A stretch of DNA of 64,000 bases. It comes from Pelagibius sp. CAU 1746 (GTDB lineage Bacteria > Pseudomonadota > Alphaproteobacteria > Kiloniellales > Kiloniellaceae). The stretch is taken from positions 2,356,001-2,420,000 of the forward strand of contig NZ_JBDOQT010000001.1 in NCBI RefSeq assembly GCF_039839785.1, read 5' to 3'. Of this stretch, positions 16,935 to 23,575 are shown one piece after another (the stretch's first letter is position 1; each line of letters starts with the position of its first letter). The translations under genes were made by a program, and so were the position numbers. The notes beneath the pieces were generated by a model that was not told the DNA's origin, searched no databases, and was given only the letters and a program-made list of their open reading frames with translations.

Positions 16935-17777
16935 ATGCCTACAGTGACGACGAACACGGCGGCCAACTCGGCGCTGCGGTTTCTGAACTACAACTCGATG
17001 ATGTCCGGCGCCTCGGTGTCGAAGCTTGCCTCCGGCTCGCGCATCGTGAAGGCGTCCGACGACGCCGCCGGTCTGGCCATCGGCACGCGCCTCCTGGCCG
17101 ACACCACGGTGTTGCGCCAGTCGGCGGTCAACGCTTCCCAGGGCGCTTCGGTGCTGCAGGTGGCCGACGGCGGCCTGGCGCGCATCGCCGACGTGCTGCA
17201 GCGTATGAAGGCGCTGGCAGCGCAGTCGCTCTCGGGCGTTCCCTCGAACACGGAGCGTGGTTTCATCGACGCCGAGTTCCAGCAGCTCAGCGCGGAAATC
17301 ACGGCCATGGCGACGACCACGCGCTTCAACGGCAACTCGCTGCTCGACGGTTCCTCGGCGGCGGCCACGCCGGTCGACTACTTTGTCGGCAGTGAGGTGG
17401 GTGACGTCATCACCGTCAACTTCGGCACCCTGGCTGCCGTGGCCGGCTTTACCGCCACCGACCTCAGTCTCGATACGCAGAGCGCCTCGACCGTGTCGGC
17501 CGCGGGCAACGCCATGTCGGCGGTGGATGCCGCCATCGACCTGGTGTCGGAGGCGCGCGCGACCCTGGGCGGCCTGATCTCCCGCTTCGAGTTCAGGGGG
17601 CAGCAGATCGCCACTTCTCTTGAAAACATCAATGCCGCGAAGTCATCCATCATGGACGTCGACCTGGCTGAGGAACAAAGCAAGCTGGTCTCGTCGCAGG
17701 TGCTTGTCCAGGCATCGGTCTCGGCGCTGTCGCAGGCCAACGAACTGCCGCAGGCCCTCCTCAGACTGCTGCAGTAA
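16935..17777 (+). CDS. Flagellin, subfamily A, copy 1
   Basis: 280 residues, a short flagellin made essentially of D0/D1. The N-terminal domain runs to about residue 140 (SKLASGSRIVKASDDAAGLA; later LAAQSLSGVPSNTERGFIDA). A variable stretch spans about 145-200, and the C-terminal domain is RFEFRGQQIATSLENINAAKSS through QANELPQALLRLLQ. The start is the ATG at 16935 after GGAG. It is about 95% like fla2 at DNA level in the conserved parts and clearly different from fla3-6 (LLADTTVLRQ versus LKADVTALTQ). It has its own sigma-54 promoter and terminator. Filament structural subunit exported by the type III apparatus. Confidence 0.96.
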   Translation: MPTVTTNTAANSALRFLNYNSMMSGASVSKLASGSRIVKASDDAAGLAIGTRLLADTTVLRQSAVNASQGASVLQVADGGLARIADVLQRMKALAAQSLSGVPSNTERGFIDAEFQQLSAEITAMATTTRFNGNSLLDGSSAAATPVDYFVGSEVGDVITVNFGTLAAVAGFTATDLSLDTQSASTVSAAGNAMSAVDAAIDLVSEARATLGGLISRFEFRGQQIATSLENINAAKSSIMDVDLAEEQSKLVSSQVLVQASVSALSQANELPQALLRLLQ

Positions 17778-17802
17778 CCACACCTCTTTGGGCAGAGGTG
17801 AA

Positions 17803-17844
17803 CGGGGCGGGGGGCCAAGAAGGCGCTCCGCCCCGAGCTTTTTT
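17803..17844 (+). terminator. Terminator after fla1
   Basis: CGGGGCGG (17803-17810) pairs with CCGCCCCG (17828-17835), followed by AGC and six T. A smaller hairpin (ACCTCT/AGAGGT) lies just before it. fla1 is therefore probably monocistronic. Confidence 0.8.
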
Positions 17845-17902
17845 GGCCCGGCTTTTACGGGAAGGGCTTTTATCCGCCGTCTGCCGTGAAGCCGCCGCAC
17901 CC

Positions 17903-17915
17903 GGCAGACTTTTCC
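17903..17915. promoter_or_regulatory. Putative FlbD dyad upstream of fla2
   Basis: GGCAGACTTTTCC, one mismatch to GGCA-N5-TGCC, 109 bp upstream of the fla2 sigma-54 element. It lies in the 366-bp fla1-fla2 intergenic region, which otherwise holds the fla1 terminator and the fla2 promoter and leader. Confidence 0.45.
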
Positions 17916-18023
17916 ATGTTTGTTGAGAAATCCCTTCCCATCGGCAGCCGCGGCGCGGCGGGCCTGGTGCCTGGGTGACAGCTCATCATATTGATATTGC
18001 TGAAGTAAATAGAATTTCTTGGG

Positions 18024-18041
18024 TTGGCACGATCTCTGCAT
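18024..18041 (+). promoter_or_regulatory. Sigma-54 promoter of fla2
   Basis: TTGGCACGATCTCTGCAT is an excellent match: TTGGCACG at -24, GC at -12, 10 bases apart. The predicted transcript start is about 90 nt before the fla2 ATG. Confidence 0.85.
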
Positions 18042-18108
18042 AGATAGGGGCAGGCCGCGCTTAAGTCGTTTGTTTGGCGCAGTTTTTACCGGCAGGACGT
18101 CGGTTCTC

Positions 18109-18143
18109 GGGGCTCTGCCCCAACAGGTTATTGGAGTAGACCC
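18109..18143 (+). promoter_or_regulatory. fla2 leader element: GGGGC-TCT-GCCCC hairpin plus conserved SD region
   Basis: Same layout as the fla1 leader, with a 5-bp stem at 18109-18121 and the shared CAGGTTATTGGAGTAGACCC just before the ATG. Confidence 0.5.
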
Positions 18144-18986
18144 ATGCCCACAGTCACGACGAACACGGCGGCCAACTCGGCGCTGCGGTTTCTGAACTAC
18201 AACTCGATGATGTCCGGCGCCTCGGTGTCGAAGCTTGCCTCCGGCTCGCGCATCGTGAAGGCGTCCGACGACGCCGCCGGTCTGGCCATCGGTACGCGCC
18301 TCCTGGCCGACACCACGGTGTTGCGCCAGTCGGCGGTCAACGCTTCCCAGGGCGCCTCGGTGCTGCAGGTGGCCGACGGCGGCCTGGCGCGCATCGCCGA
18401 CGTGCTGCAGCGCATGAAGGCGCTGGCGGCGCAGTCGCTCTCGGGCGTTCCCTCGAACACGGAGCGTGGTTTCATCGACGCCGAGTTCCAGCAGCTCAGC
18501 GAAGAAATCACGGCCATGGCGACGACCACGCGCTTCAACGGCAACTCGCTGCTCGACGGCTCCCCGACGGCCGCGACGCCGATCGAGTACTTCGTCGGCA
18601 GTGAGGTGGGTGACGTCATCACCGTCAACTTCGGCACCCTGGCGGCCACGGCCGGCTATACATCGACGTCGCTTGGCCTGGCCGCCGAGAGCGCCGGGAC
18701 GGTATCCGCGGCCGGCGCCGCAATGGCGGCGGTGGATGCCGCCATCGACCTGGTGTCGGAGGCGCGCGCGACCCTGGGCGGCCTGATCTCCCGCTTCGAG
18801 TTCAGGGGGCAGCAGATCGCCACTTCTCTTGAAAACATCAATGCCGCGAAGTCATCCATCATGGACGTCGACCTGGCTGAGGAACAAAGCAAGCTGGTCT
18901 CGTCGCAGGTGCTTGTCCAGGCATCGGTCTCGGCGCTGTCGCAGGCCAACGAACTGCCACAGGCCCTCCTCAGGCTGCTGCAGTAG
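18144..18986 (+). CDS. Flagellin, subfamily A, copy 2
   Basis: 280 residues, near-identical to fla1 outside residues about 140-200. In that segment fla1 has VDYFVG...AVAGFTATDLSLDTQS and fla2 has IEYFVG...ATAGYTSTSLGLAAES. The 3' 260 bp are almost base-for-base identical to fla1, more than expected from protein constraint alone, which points to gene conversion. It has its own sigma-54 promoter. No T-run terminator follows; a GC-rich imperfect hairpin is at about 19022-19050. Confidence 0.96.
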   Translation: MPTVTTNTAANSALRFLNYNSMMSGASVSKLASGSRIVKASDDAAGLAIGTRLLADTTVLRQSAVNASQGASVLQVADGGLARIADVLQRMKALAAQSLSGVPSNTERGFIDAEFQQLSEEITAMATTTRFNGNSLLDGSPTAATPIEYFVGSEVGDVITVNFGTLAATAGYTSTSLGLAAESAGTVSAAGAAMAAVDAAIDLVSEARATLGGLISRFEFRGQQIATSLENINAAKSSIMDVDLAEEQSKLVSSQVLVQASVSALSQANELPQALLRLLQ

Positions 18987-19094
18987 CGGCCCTGGGCCGG
19001 ACATCTTCGGGCGTGGGGTAGGGGCGGTCGCGCAGGGAGCGCGCCGCCCGGCCTCCTTGCCCCCGAAAAGTAAGGATCTGTTTACTTTCCCCTC

Positions 19095-19160
19095 GGCAAC
19101 TCTTGCCTTGCCAGAGAGCCCGGCGGCAGATTTTGCCTAGCCAGGCCGGCAGATCTTGCC
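19095..19160. promoter_or_regulatory. Three perfect GGCA-N5-TGCC dyads upstream of fla3 (putative FlbD enhancer)
   Basis: GGCAACTCTTGCC (19095-19107), GGCAGATTTTGCC (19125-19137) and GGCAGATCTTGCC (19148-19160) start 30 and 23 bp apart, 90-143 bp upstream of the fla3 sigma-54 promoter. That spacing is standard for a bacterial enhancer. This 405-bp region (18987-19391) contains no gene. Confidence 0.72.
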
Positions 19161-19249
19161 GCTTTTTGGCCCGAGCGGCCTTACATCGGGTCTGAGGTTC
19201 CTTCTCTAAGCTTCTGGTACATAAGTAAATCTGGAGCGATTACACCTTT

Positions 19250-19267
19250 TTGGCATCCCCCTTGCGT
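19250..19267 (+). promoter_or_regulatory. Sigma-54 promoter of fla3
   Basis: TTGGCATCCCCCTTGCGT has GG-N10-GC geometry with a full TTGC at -12. It is the only such promoter found among fla3-fla6, so it probably drives the whole four-gene run. The leader would be about 110 nt and include both AAGTA-loop hairpins. Confidence 0.83.
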
Positions 19268-19315
19268 AGGGGGAGACGGATTTGTGTGCTCGGATTCCGT
19301 CCAGCGCATGCTCCG

Positions 19316-19391
19316 GCGGCCAAGTAGGTCGCTATCGGACCTCTCCGCAGGAGGTGGAGGGGGCGACGCTTCAAGTAGAAGGAATGAACTG
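19316..19391 (+). promoter_or_regulatory. fla3 leader with paired AAGTA-loop hairpins
   Basis: A distal hairpin GCGGCC-AAGTA-GGTCGC (19316-19332) and a proximal hairpin CTTC-AAGTA-GAAG (from 19369) share the same five-base loop. The proximal stem takes in GAAG of the Shine-Dalgarno AGAAGGA. The 23 bases before the ATG are identical in fla3, fla4, fla5 and fla6. Candidate binding site for CsrA or an FlbT-like factor; the binding partner is inference. Confidence 0.6.
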
Positions 19392-20228
19392 ATGCCTGTT
19401 GTTGCTACGAATACGGCGGCGAACTCCGCCCTTCGTTTTCTGAACTACAACTCGTCCATGGCGTCGAGCTCGGTCAGCAAGCTGGCCTCTGGCTCGCGCA
19501 TCGTGAAGGCTTCCGACGACGCCGCCGGCCTTGCCATCGGCACCCGTCTGAAGGCCGACGTGACGGCGCTGACCCAGTCCGGCATCAACGCCGCCCAGGG
19601 TGCCTCCGTGGTGCAGGTGGCCGATGGCGGCCTCGGCCGTATCGGCGACGTTCTGCAGCGTATGAAGGCCCTGGCGGCCCAGTCGCTGTCGGGTGTTCCG
19701 ACCAACACGGAGCGTGGCTTCATCAACGCCGAGTACCAGGAGCTGCTGAGCGAAATCGACGGTATTGCCGCGACCACCCGCTTCAACGGCGACTCGGTTC
19801 TGGACGGCACGGTGACGGCGACCGACTACTTCGTCGGCACCGACGTCAGCGACACCATCACCGTCGACTTCACCAACCTGGCCGCCGCGGCGTCTTCCTT
19901 CACTGCGGCCGGTATCAGCGTGAACGGCACCTGGGTTGGCACGGTCGCCGCTGCGACGGCGGCGATGGCTGCGGTCGACACGGCGATCGACCGCGTTTCC
20001 GAGGCGCGTGCGACGGCTGGTGCCCTGATCTCCCGTTTCGAGTTCCGCGGCCAGCAGATCGCGACCTCGCTGGAGAACATCGACGCGGCCAAGTCGTCCA
20101 TCATGGACGTCGACCTGGCCGCCGAGCAGAGCAAGCTGGTCTCCAACCAGGTGCTGGTCCAGGCGGCCGTGTCGGCCGTCTCCCAGGCCAACCAGATCCC
20201 GCAGTCCCTGCTGCGGGTCCTGCAGTAG
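19392..20228 (+). CDS. Flagellin, subfamily B, copy 1 (fla3)
   Basis: 278 residues. It begins MPVVATNTAANSALRF and has the flagellin N domain (SKLASGSRIVKASDDAAGLA) and C domain (SLENIDAAKSSIMDVDLAAE, ending QIPQSLLRVLQ). The variable segment is about 165-195 (AAAASSFTAAGISVNGTWVG). It differs from fla1/2 throughout yet is nearly identical to fla4-6 outside the variable part. A longer upstream in-frame start lacks a Shine-Dalgarno; the ATG at 19392 is eight bases after AGAAGGA. It has the strongest upstream regulatory set of the array, so is likely the main filament gene of subfamily B. Confidence 0.96.
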   Translation: MPVVATNTAANSALRFLNYNSSMASSSVSKLASGSRIVKASDDAAGLAIGTRLKADVTALTQSGINAAQGASVVQVADGGLGRIGDVLQRMKALAAQSLSGVPTNTERGFINAEYQELLSEIDGIAATTRFNGDSVLDGTVTATDYFVGTDVSDTITVDFTNLAAAASSFTAAGISVNGTWVGTVAAATAAMAAVDTAIDRVSEARATAGALISRFEFRGQQIATSLENIDAAKSSIMDVDLAAEQSKLVSNQVLVQAAVSAVSQANQIPQSLLRVLQ

Positions 20229-20315
20229 GTACATAGGCTGGCCAAGTAGGCCGGCAGGATATGTCCCCCGCGCGACGCGGGGGGCGCCACCTCTTCAAGT
20301 AGAAGGAATGAACTG
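20229..20315 (+). repeat. 87-bp fla3-fla4 spacer, duplicated as the fla5-fla6 spacer
   Basis: Identical in length to 22121-22207 and different at only three positions. It holds a GCTGGCC-AAGTA-GGCCGGC hairpin (20237-20255), a CCCCCGCG-CGA-CGCGGGGG hairpin without T tract, and the proximal CTTC-AAGTA-GAAG/SD hairpin (20293-20305). The fla4-fla5 spacer is unrelated in its upstream part. Confidence 0.85.
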
Positions 20316-21152
20316 ATGCCTGTTGTTGCTACGAATACGGCGGCGAACTCCGCCCTTCGTTTCCTGAACTATAACTCGTCCCAGGCGTCGAGCTCGGTCA
20401 GCAAGCTGGCCTCCGGCTCGCGCATCGTGAAGGCTTCCGACGACGCCGCCGGCCTTGCCATCGGCACCCGTCTGAAGGCCGACGTGACGGCGCTGACCCA
20501 GTCCGGCATCAACGCCGCCCAGGGTGCCTCCGTGGTGCAGGTGGCCGATGGCGGCCTCGGCCGTATCGGCGACGTTCTGCAGCGCATGAAGGCGCTGGCG
20601 GCCCAGTCGCTGTCGGGTGTTCCGACCGATACGGAGCGCGGCTTCATCGACGCCGAGTTCCAGGAGCTGGTGAGCGAAATCGACGGCATTGCCGCGACCA
20701 CCCGCTTCAACGGCGACTCGGTCCTGGATGGCACGGTCGCCACCACGGACTACTTCGTCGGCACCGACGTCAGCGACACCATCACCGTCGACTTCACCAG
20801 CTTGGCGGCCAGTGCTGCGGCTTTCACCGCCGCTACCCTCGGTGTTGGCTCCAGCGATGTGGCGACGGCCGGCGCGGCCGCTGCGGCGATGTCGGCGATC
20901 GACACGGCGATCGACCGCGTTTCCGAGGCGCGTGCGACGGCTGGTGCCCTGATCTCCCGTTTCGAGTTCCGCGGTCAGCAGATCGCGACCTCGCTGGAGA
21001 ACATCGACGCGGCCAAGTCGTCCATCATGGACGTCGACCTGGCCGCCGAGCAGAGCAAGCTGGTCTCCAACCAGGTGCTGGTCCAGGCGGCGGTTTCGGC
21101 CGTCTCCCAGGCCAACCAGATCCCGCAGTCCCTGCTGCGGGTGCTGCAGTAA
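20316..21152 (+). CDS. Flagellin, subfamily B, copy 2 (fla4)
   Basis: 278 residues, same architecture as fla3. Distinguishing residues are Gln21 (NYNSSQASSS, where the other B copies have Met) and a variable segment ASAAAFTAATLGVGSSDVAT. No sigma-54 promoter was seen in the 87-bp spacer upstream, so it is probably read through from fla3. It is followed by a strong hairpin. Confidence 0.95.
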   Translation: MPVVATNTAANSALRFLNYNSSQASSSVSKLASGSRIVKASDDAAGLAIGTRLKADVTALTQSGINAAQGASVVQVADGGLGRIGDVLQRMKALAAQSLSGVPTDTERGFIDAEFQELVSEIDGIAATTRFNGDSVLDGTVATTDYFVGTDVSDTITVDFTSLAASAAAFTAATLGVGSSDVATAGAAAAAMSAIDTAIDRVSEARATAGALISRFEFRGQQIATSLENIDAAKSSIMDVDLAAEQSKLVSNQVLVQAAVSAVSQANQIPQSLLRVLQ

Positions 21153-21163
21153 TTTAGCGTTTC

Positions 21164-21193
21164 TCCCCGGGAGGCTTGGCGCCTCCCGGGGAG
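21164..21193 (+). terminator. Strong hairpin after fla4, no T tract
   Basis: CTCCCCGGGAGGC and the following GCCTCCCGGGGAG form a 13-bp-class stem with a tiny loop. Without a T run it may act as an mRNA stabiliser or partial attenuator between fla4 and fla5 rather than a full terminator. A second inverted repeat (CTTCCGC/GCGGAAG) lies at about 21227-21253. Confidence 0.5.
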
Positions 21194-21201
21194 GAGTTCC
21201 T

Positions 21202-21283
21202 GGCCGGCTAGGTAAGCTGGTCTGTTTCTTCCGCTGCAGGACGTGGCGGAAGAGAAGGCTCTTCAAGTAGAAGGAATGAACTG
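21202..21283 (+). promoter_or_regulatory. fla5 leader
   Basis: A 7-bp stem GGCCGGC/GCTGGTC with loop TAGGTAA (21202-21222) occupies the place of the AAGTA distal hairpin seen before fla3, fla4 and fla6. The proximal CTTC-AAGTA-GAAG/SD hairpin (from 21261) is identical to the others. Confidence 0.45.
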
Positions 21284-22120
21284 ATGCCTGTTGTTGCTAC
21301 GAATACGGCGGCGAACTCCGCCCTTCGTTTCCTGAACTACAACTCGTCCATGGCGTCGAGCTCGGTCAGCAAGCTGGCCTCTGGCTCGCGCATCGTGAAG
21401 GCTTCCGACGACGCCGCCGGCCTTGCCATCGGCACCCGTCTGAAGGCCGACGTGACGGCGCTGACCCAGGCCGGCATCAATGCCGCCCAGGGTGCCTCCG
21501 TGGTGCAGGTGGCCGATGGCGGCCTCGGCCGTATCGGCGATGTTCTGCAGCGTATGAAGGCCCTGGCGGCCCAGTCGCTGTCGGGTGTTCCGACCGATAC
21601 GGAGCGTGGCTTCATCGACGCCGAGTACAGCGAGCTGGTGAGTGAAATCAGCGGTATCGCCGCGACCACCCGCTTCAACGGCGACTCGGTCCTGGACGGC
21701 ACGGTGACGGCGACCGACTACTTCGTCGGCACCGACGTCAGCGACACCATCACCGTCGACTTCACTGCCTTGGCGGCAGGCGCCGCCAACTTTACCGCGA
21801 CCACGCTGGGCGTGGCCGCCAACGGAGTCAGCACGGTTGCCAGTGCTCAGGCGGCTATGGCCGCCGTTGACTCGGCGATCGACGACGTCTCCGAGGCGCG
21901 TGCGACGGCTGGTGCCCTGATCTCCCGTTTCGAGTTCCGCGGCCAGCAGATCGCGACCTCGCTGGAGAACATCGACGCGGCCAAGTCGTCCATCATGGAC
22001 GTCGACCTGGCCGCCGAGCAGAGCAAGCTGGTCTCCAACCAGGTGCTGGTCCAGGCGGCGGTTTCGGCCGTCTCTCAGGCCAACCAGATCCCGCAGTCCC
22101 TGCTGCGGGTGCTGCAGTAG
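21284..22120 (+). CDS. Flagellin, subfamily B, copy 3 (fla5)
   Basis: 278 residues, same architecture. The variable segment reads AAGAANFTATTLGVAANGVS, then TVASAQAAMAAVDSAIDDVSEAR. The 5' 350 bp and 3' 220 bp are nearly identical in DNA to fla3, fla4 and fla6, including silent positions. Confidence 0.95.
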   Translation: MPVVATNTAANSALRFLNYNSSMASSSVSKLASGSRIVKASDDAAGLAIGTRLKADVTALTQAGINAAQGASVVQVADGGLGRIGDVLQRMKALAAQSLSGVPTDTERGFIDAEYSELVSEISGIAATTRFNGDSVLDGTVTATDYFVGTDVSDTITVDFTALAAGAANFTATTLGVAANGVSTVASAQAAMAAVDSAIDDVSEARATAGALISRFEFRGQQIATSLENIDAAKSSIMDVDLAAEQSKLVSNQVLVQAAVSAVSQANQIPQSLLRVLQ

Positions 22121-22207
22121 GTACATAGGCTGGCCAAGTAGGCCGGCAGGATATGTCCCCCGCGCGATGCGGGGGACACCACCTCTTCAAGTAGAAGGAA
22201 TGAACTG
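22121..22207 (+). repeat. 87-bp fla5-fla6 spacer, copy of the fla3-fla4 spacer
   Basis: Matches 20229-20315 at 84 of 87 positions. One difference changes the loop of the CCCCCGCG hairpin and two lie just after it; the AAGTA hairpins (22129-22147 and 22185-22197) are unchanged. Confidence 0.85.
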
Positions 22208-23050
22208 ATGCCTGTTGTTGCTACGAATACGGCGGCGAACTCCGCCCTCCGTTTCCTGAACTACAACTCGTCCATGGCGTCGAGCTCGGTCAGCAAGCTG
22301 GCCTCCGGCTCGCGCATCGTGAAGGCTTCCGACGACGCCGCCGGCCTTGCCATCGGCACCCGTCTGAAGGCTGACGTGACGGCGCTGACCCAGGCCGGCA
22401 TCAATGCCGCCCAGGGTGCCTCCGTGGTGCAGGTGGCCGATGGTGGTCTCGCCCGTATCGGCGACGTCCTGCAGCGCATGAAAGCCCTGGCGGCCCAGTC
22501 GCTGTCGGGTGTTCCGACCAACACGGAGCGTGGCTTCATCAACGCCGAGTTCCAGGAGCTGCTGAGCGAAATCAACGGTATTGCCGCGACCACCCGCTTC
22601 AACGGCGACTCGGTTCTGGACGGCACGGTGACGGCGACCGACTACTTCGTCGGCACCGACGTCAGCGACACCATCACCGTCGACTTCACCAACCTCGCTC
22701 CGGGCGCGGCTGTGACCGCCTTCACCACCACCGGTCTTGGCGTGAACGGCAGCAGCGTGAGCACCCCCGGCAACGCTTCTGCGGCGATGGCGGCGGTCGA
22801 CACGGCGATCGACTCGATCTCCGAGGCGCGTGCGACGGCTGGTGCTCTGATCTCCCGTTTCGAGTTCCGCGGTCAGCAGATCGCGACCTCGCTGGAGAAT
22901 ATCGACGCGGCCAAGTCGTCCATCATGGACGTCGACCTGGCCGCCGAGCAGAGCAAGCTGGTCTCCAACCAGGTGCTGGTCCAGGCGGCCGTGTCGGCCG
23001 TCTCCCAGGCCAACCAGATCCCGCAGTCCCTGCTGCGGGTTCTGCAGTAA
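22208..23050 (+). CDS. Flagellin, subfamily B, copy 4 (fla6)
   Basis: 280 residues, two longer than the other B copies because of the variable segment (APGAAVTAFTTTGLGVNGSS). N- and C-terminal domains are as in fla3-5, except GGLARIG in place of GGLGRIG near residue 85. It is followed by a GGGTGTGGCC/GGCCACACCC hairpin and flaG 82 bp downstream. Confidence 0.95.
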   Translation: MPVVATNTAANSALRFLNYNSSMASSSVSKLASGSRIVKASDDAAGLAIGTRLKADVTALTQAGINAAQGASVVQVADGGLARIGDVLQRMKALAAQSLSGVPTNTERGFINAEFQELLSEINGIAATTRFNGDSVLDGTVTATDYFVGTDVSDTITVDFTNLAPGAAVTAFTTTGLGVNGSSVSTPGNASAAMAAVDTAIDSISEARATAGALISRFEFRGQQIATSLENIDAAKSSIMDVDLAAEQSKLVSNQVLVQAAVSAVSQANQIPQSLLRVLQ

Positions 23051-23067
23051 GCCCGGATTGTCTGGTT

Positions 23068-23093
23068 GGGTGTGGCCTTTAGGGGCCACACCC
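23068..23093 (+). terminator. Hairpin after fla6, no T tract
   Basis: GGGTGTGGCC and GGCCACACCC form a perfect 10-bp stem with a six-base loop, 18 bp after the fla6 stop. It may be a partial terminator controlling flaG-fliD readthrough. Confidence 0.5.
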
Positions 23094-23132
23094 GGCCGGT
23101 CCGGCAGGCCCGCCTAAGGAGGGCTTTAGCAC

Positions 23133-23483
23133 ATGGACACGACGATCAAGAGCACCGCCTCGTCGACGGCGGTTCCGAATACCACCTCGACCCCGGCCAA
23201 AGCGCCGCCGGTCGACACCAGGACGATGACGCCCGAGAAGGTGGAGAGCCCGCAGGCCGTGCAGGCCAGCGGGAGATCCAGCAAGCCGGTGCTTCAGCAA
23301 GCCGCTCCGAACTCCGCCCTGACCACCTACAAGGATCAGGACAGCGGGCGGCTGATCGTCCGGGTCTACGATCGCCAGAACGGCGACATCTTGGTGGAAT
23401 TCCCTCCGGAAAAGGCATTCCGGAGCGTGGAGGAGGTCCTCCAGGGTGTGGGTAAGAAGCCAAACAAGACCATTTCCGTATAG
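23133..23483 (+). CDS. flaG: FlaG family protein
   Basis: 116 residues. A Thr/Ser/Pro-rich N-terminal tail (1-60) is followed by the FlaG core: TTYKDQDSGRLIVRVYDRQN, then GDILVEFPPEKAF and the final helix. FlaG proteins affect filament length or FliD/flagellin interplay and are typically encoded between flagellin and fliD, as here. The ATG at 23133 follows AAGGAGGG by ten bases. Confidence 0.85.
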   Translation: MDTTIKSTASSTAVPNTTSTPAKAPPVDTRTMTPEKVESPQAVQASGRSSKPVLQQAAPNSALTTYKDQDSGRLIVRVYDRQNGDILVEFPPEKAFRSVEEVLQGVGKKPNKTISV

Positions 23484-23575
23484 CTTAATGCCTTGATAAC
23501 CAAGATATTTTAACGGCTTTTAAGCAAATACAGCAGTAGTCTGGGGTGTAGAATTGGGGGCGTAGGAGAAGTGTT

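Larger units (their letters stand above)
16935..23050 (+). repeat. Six-copy flagellin gene array
   Basis: Tandem same-strand array in two blocks: A (fla1, fla2; each with its own sigma-54 promoter) and B (fla3-fla6; one upstream promoter). Copies within a block share long, almost identical 5' and 3' DNA and differ mainly in one 90-150-bp central segment. Confidence 0.9.

Noticed and set aside
19383-19394. Two-codon frame ATG AAC TGA overlapping the start of each B flagellin (ATGAACTGATG)
   Set aside because: The SD is one base from this ATG, too close for use, and eight bases from the real ATG; likely a by-product of the conserved leader, though its identity in all four copies was noted.
16935-23050. 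CRISPR-like direct repeats
   Set aside because: The repeats are whole flagellin genes and their leaders, not short repeats with unique spacers; no cas gene is present.
19371-23089. Repeated open frames of about 290-320 codons on the minus strand across fla3-fla6
   Set aside because: They repeat only because the flagellin genes do, and translate to biased Gly/Arg/His/Asp sequence without family features.
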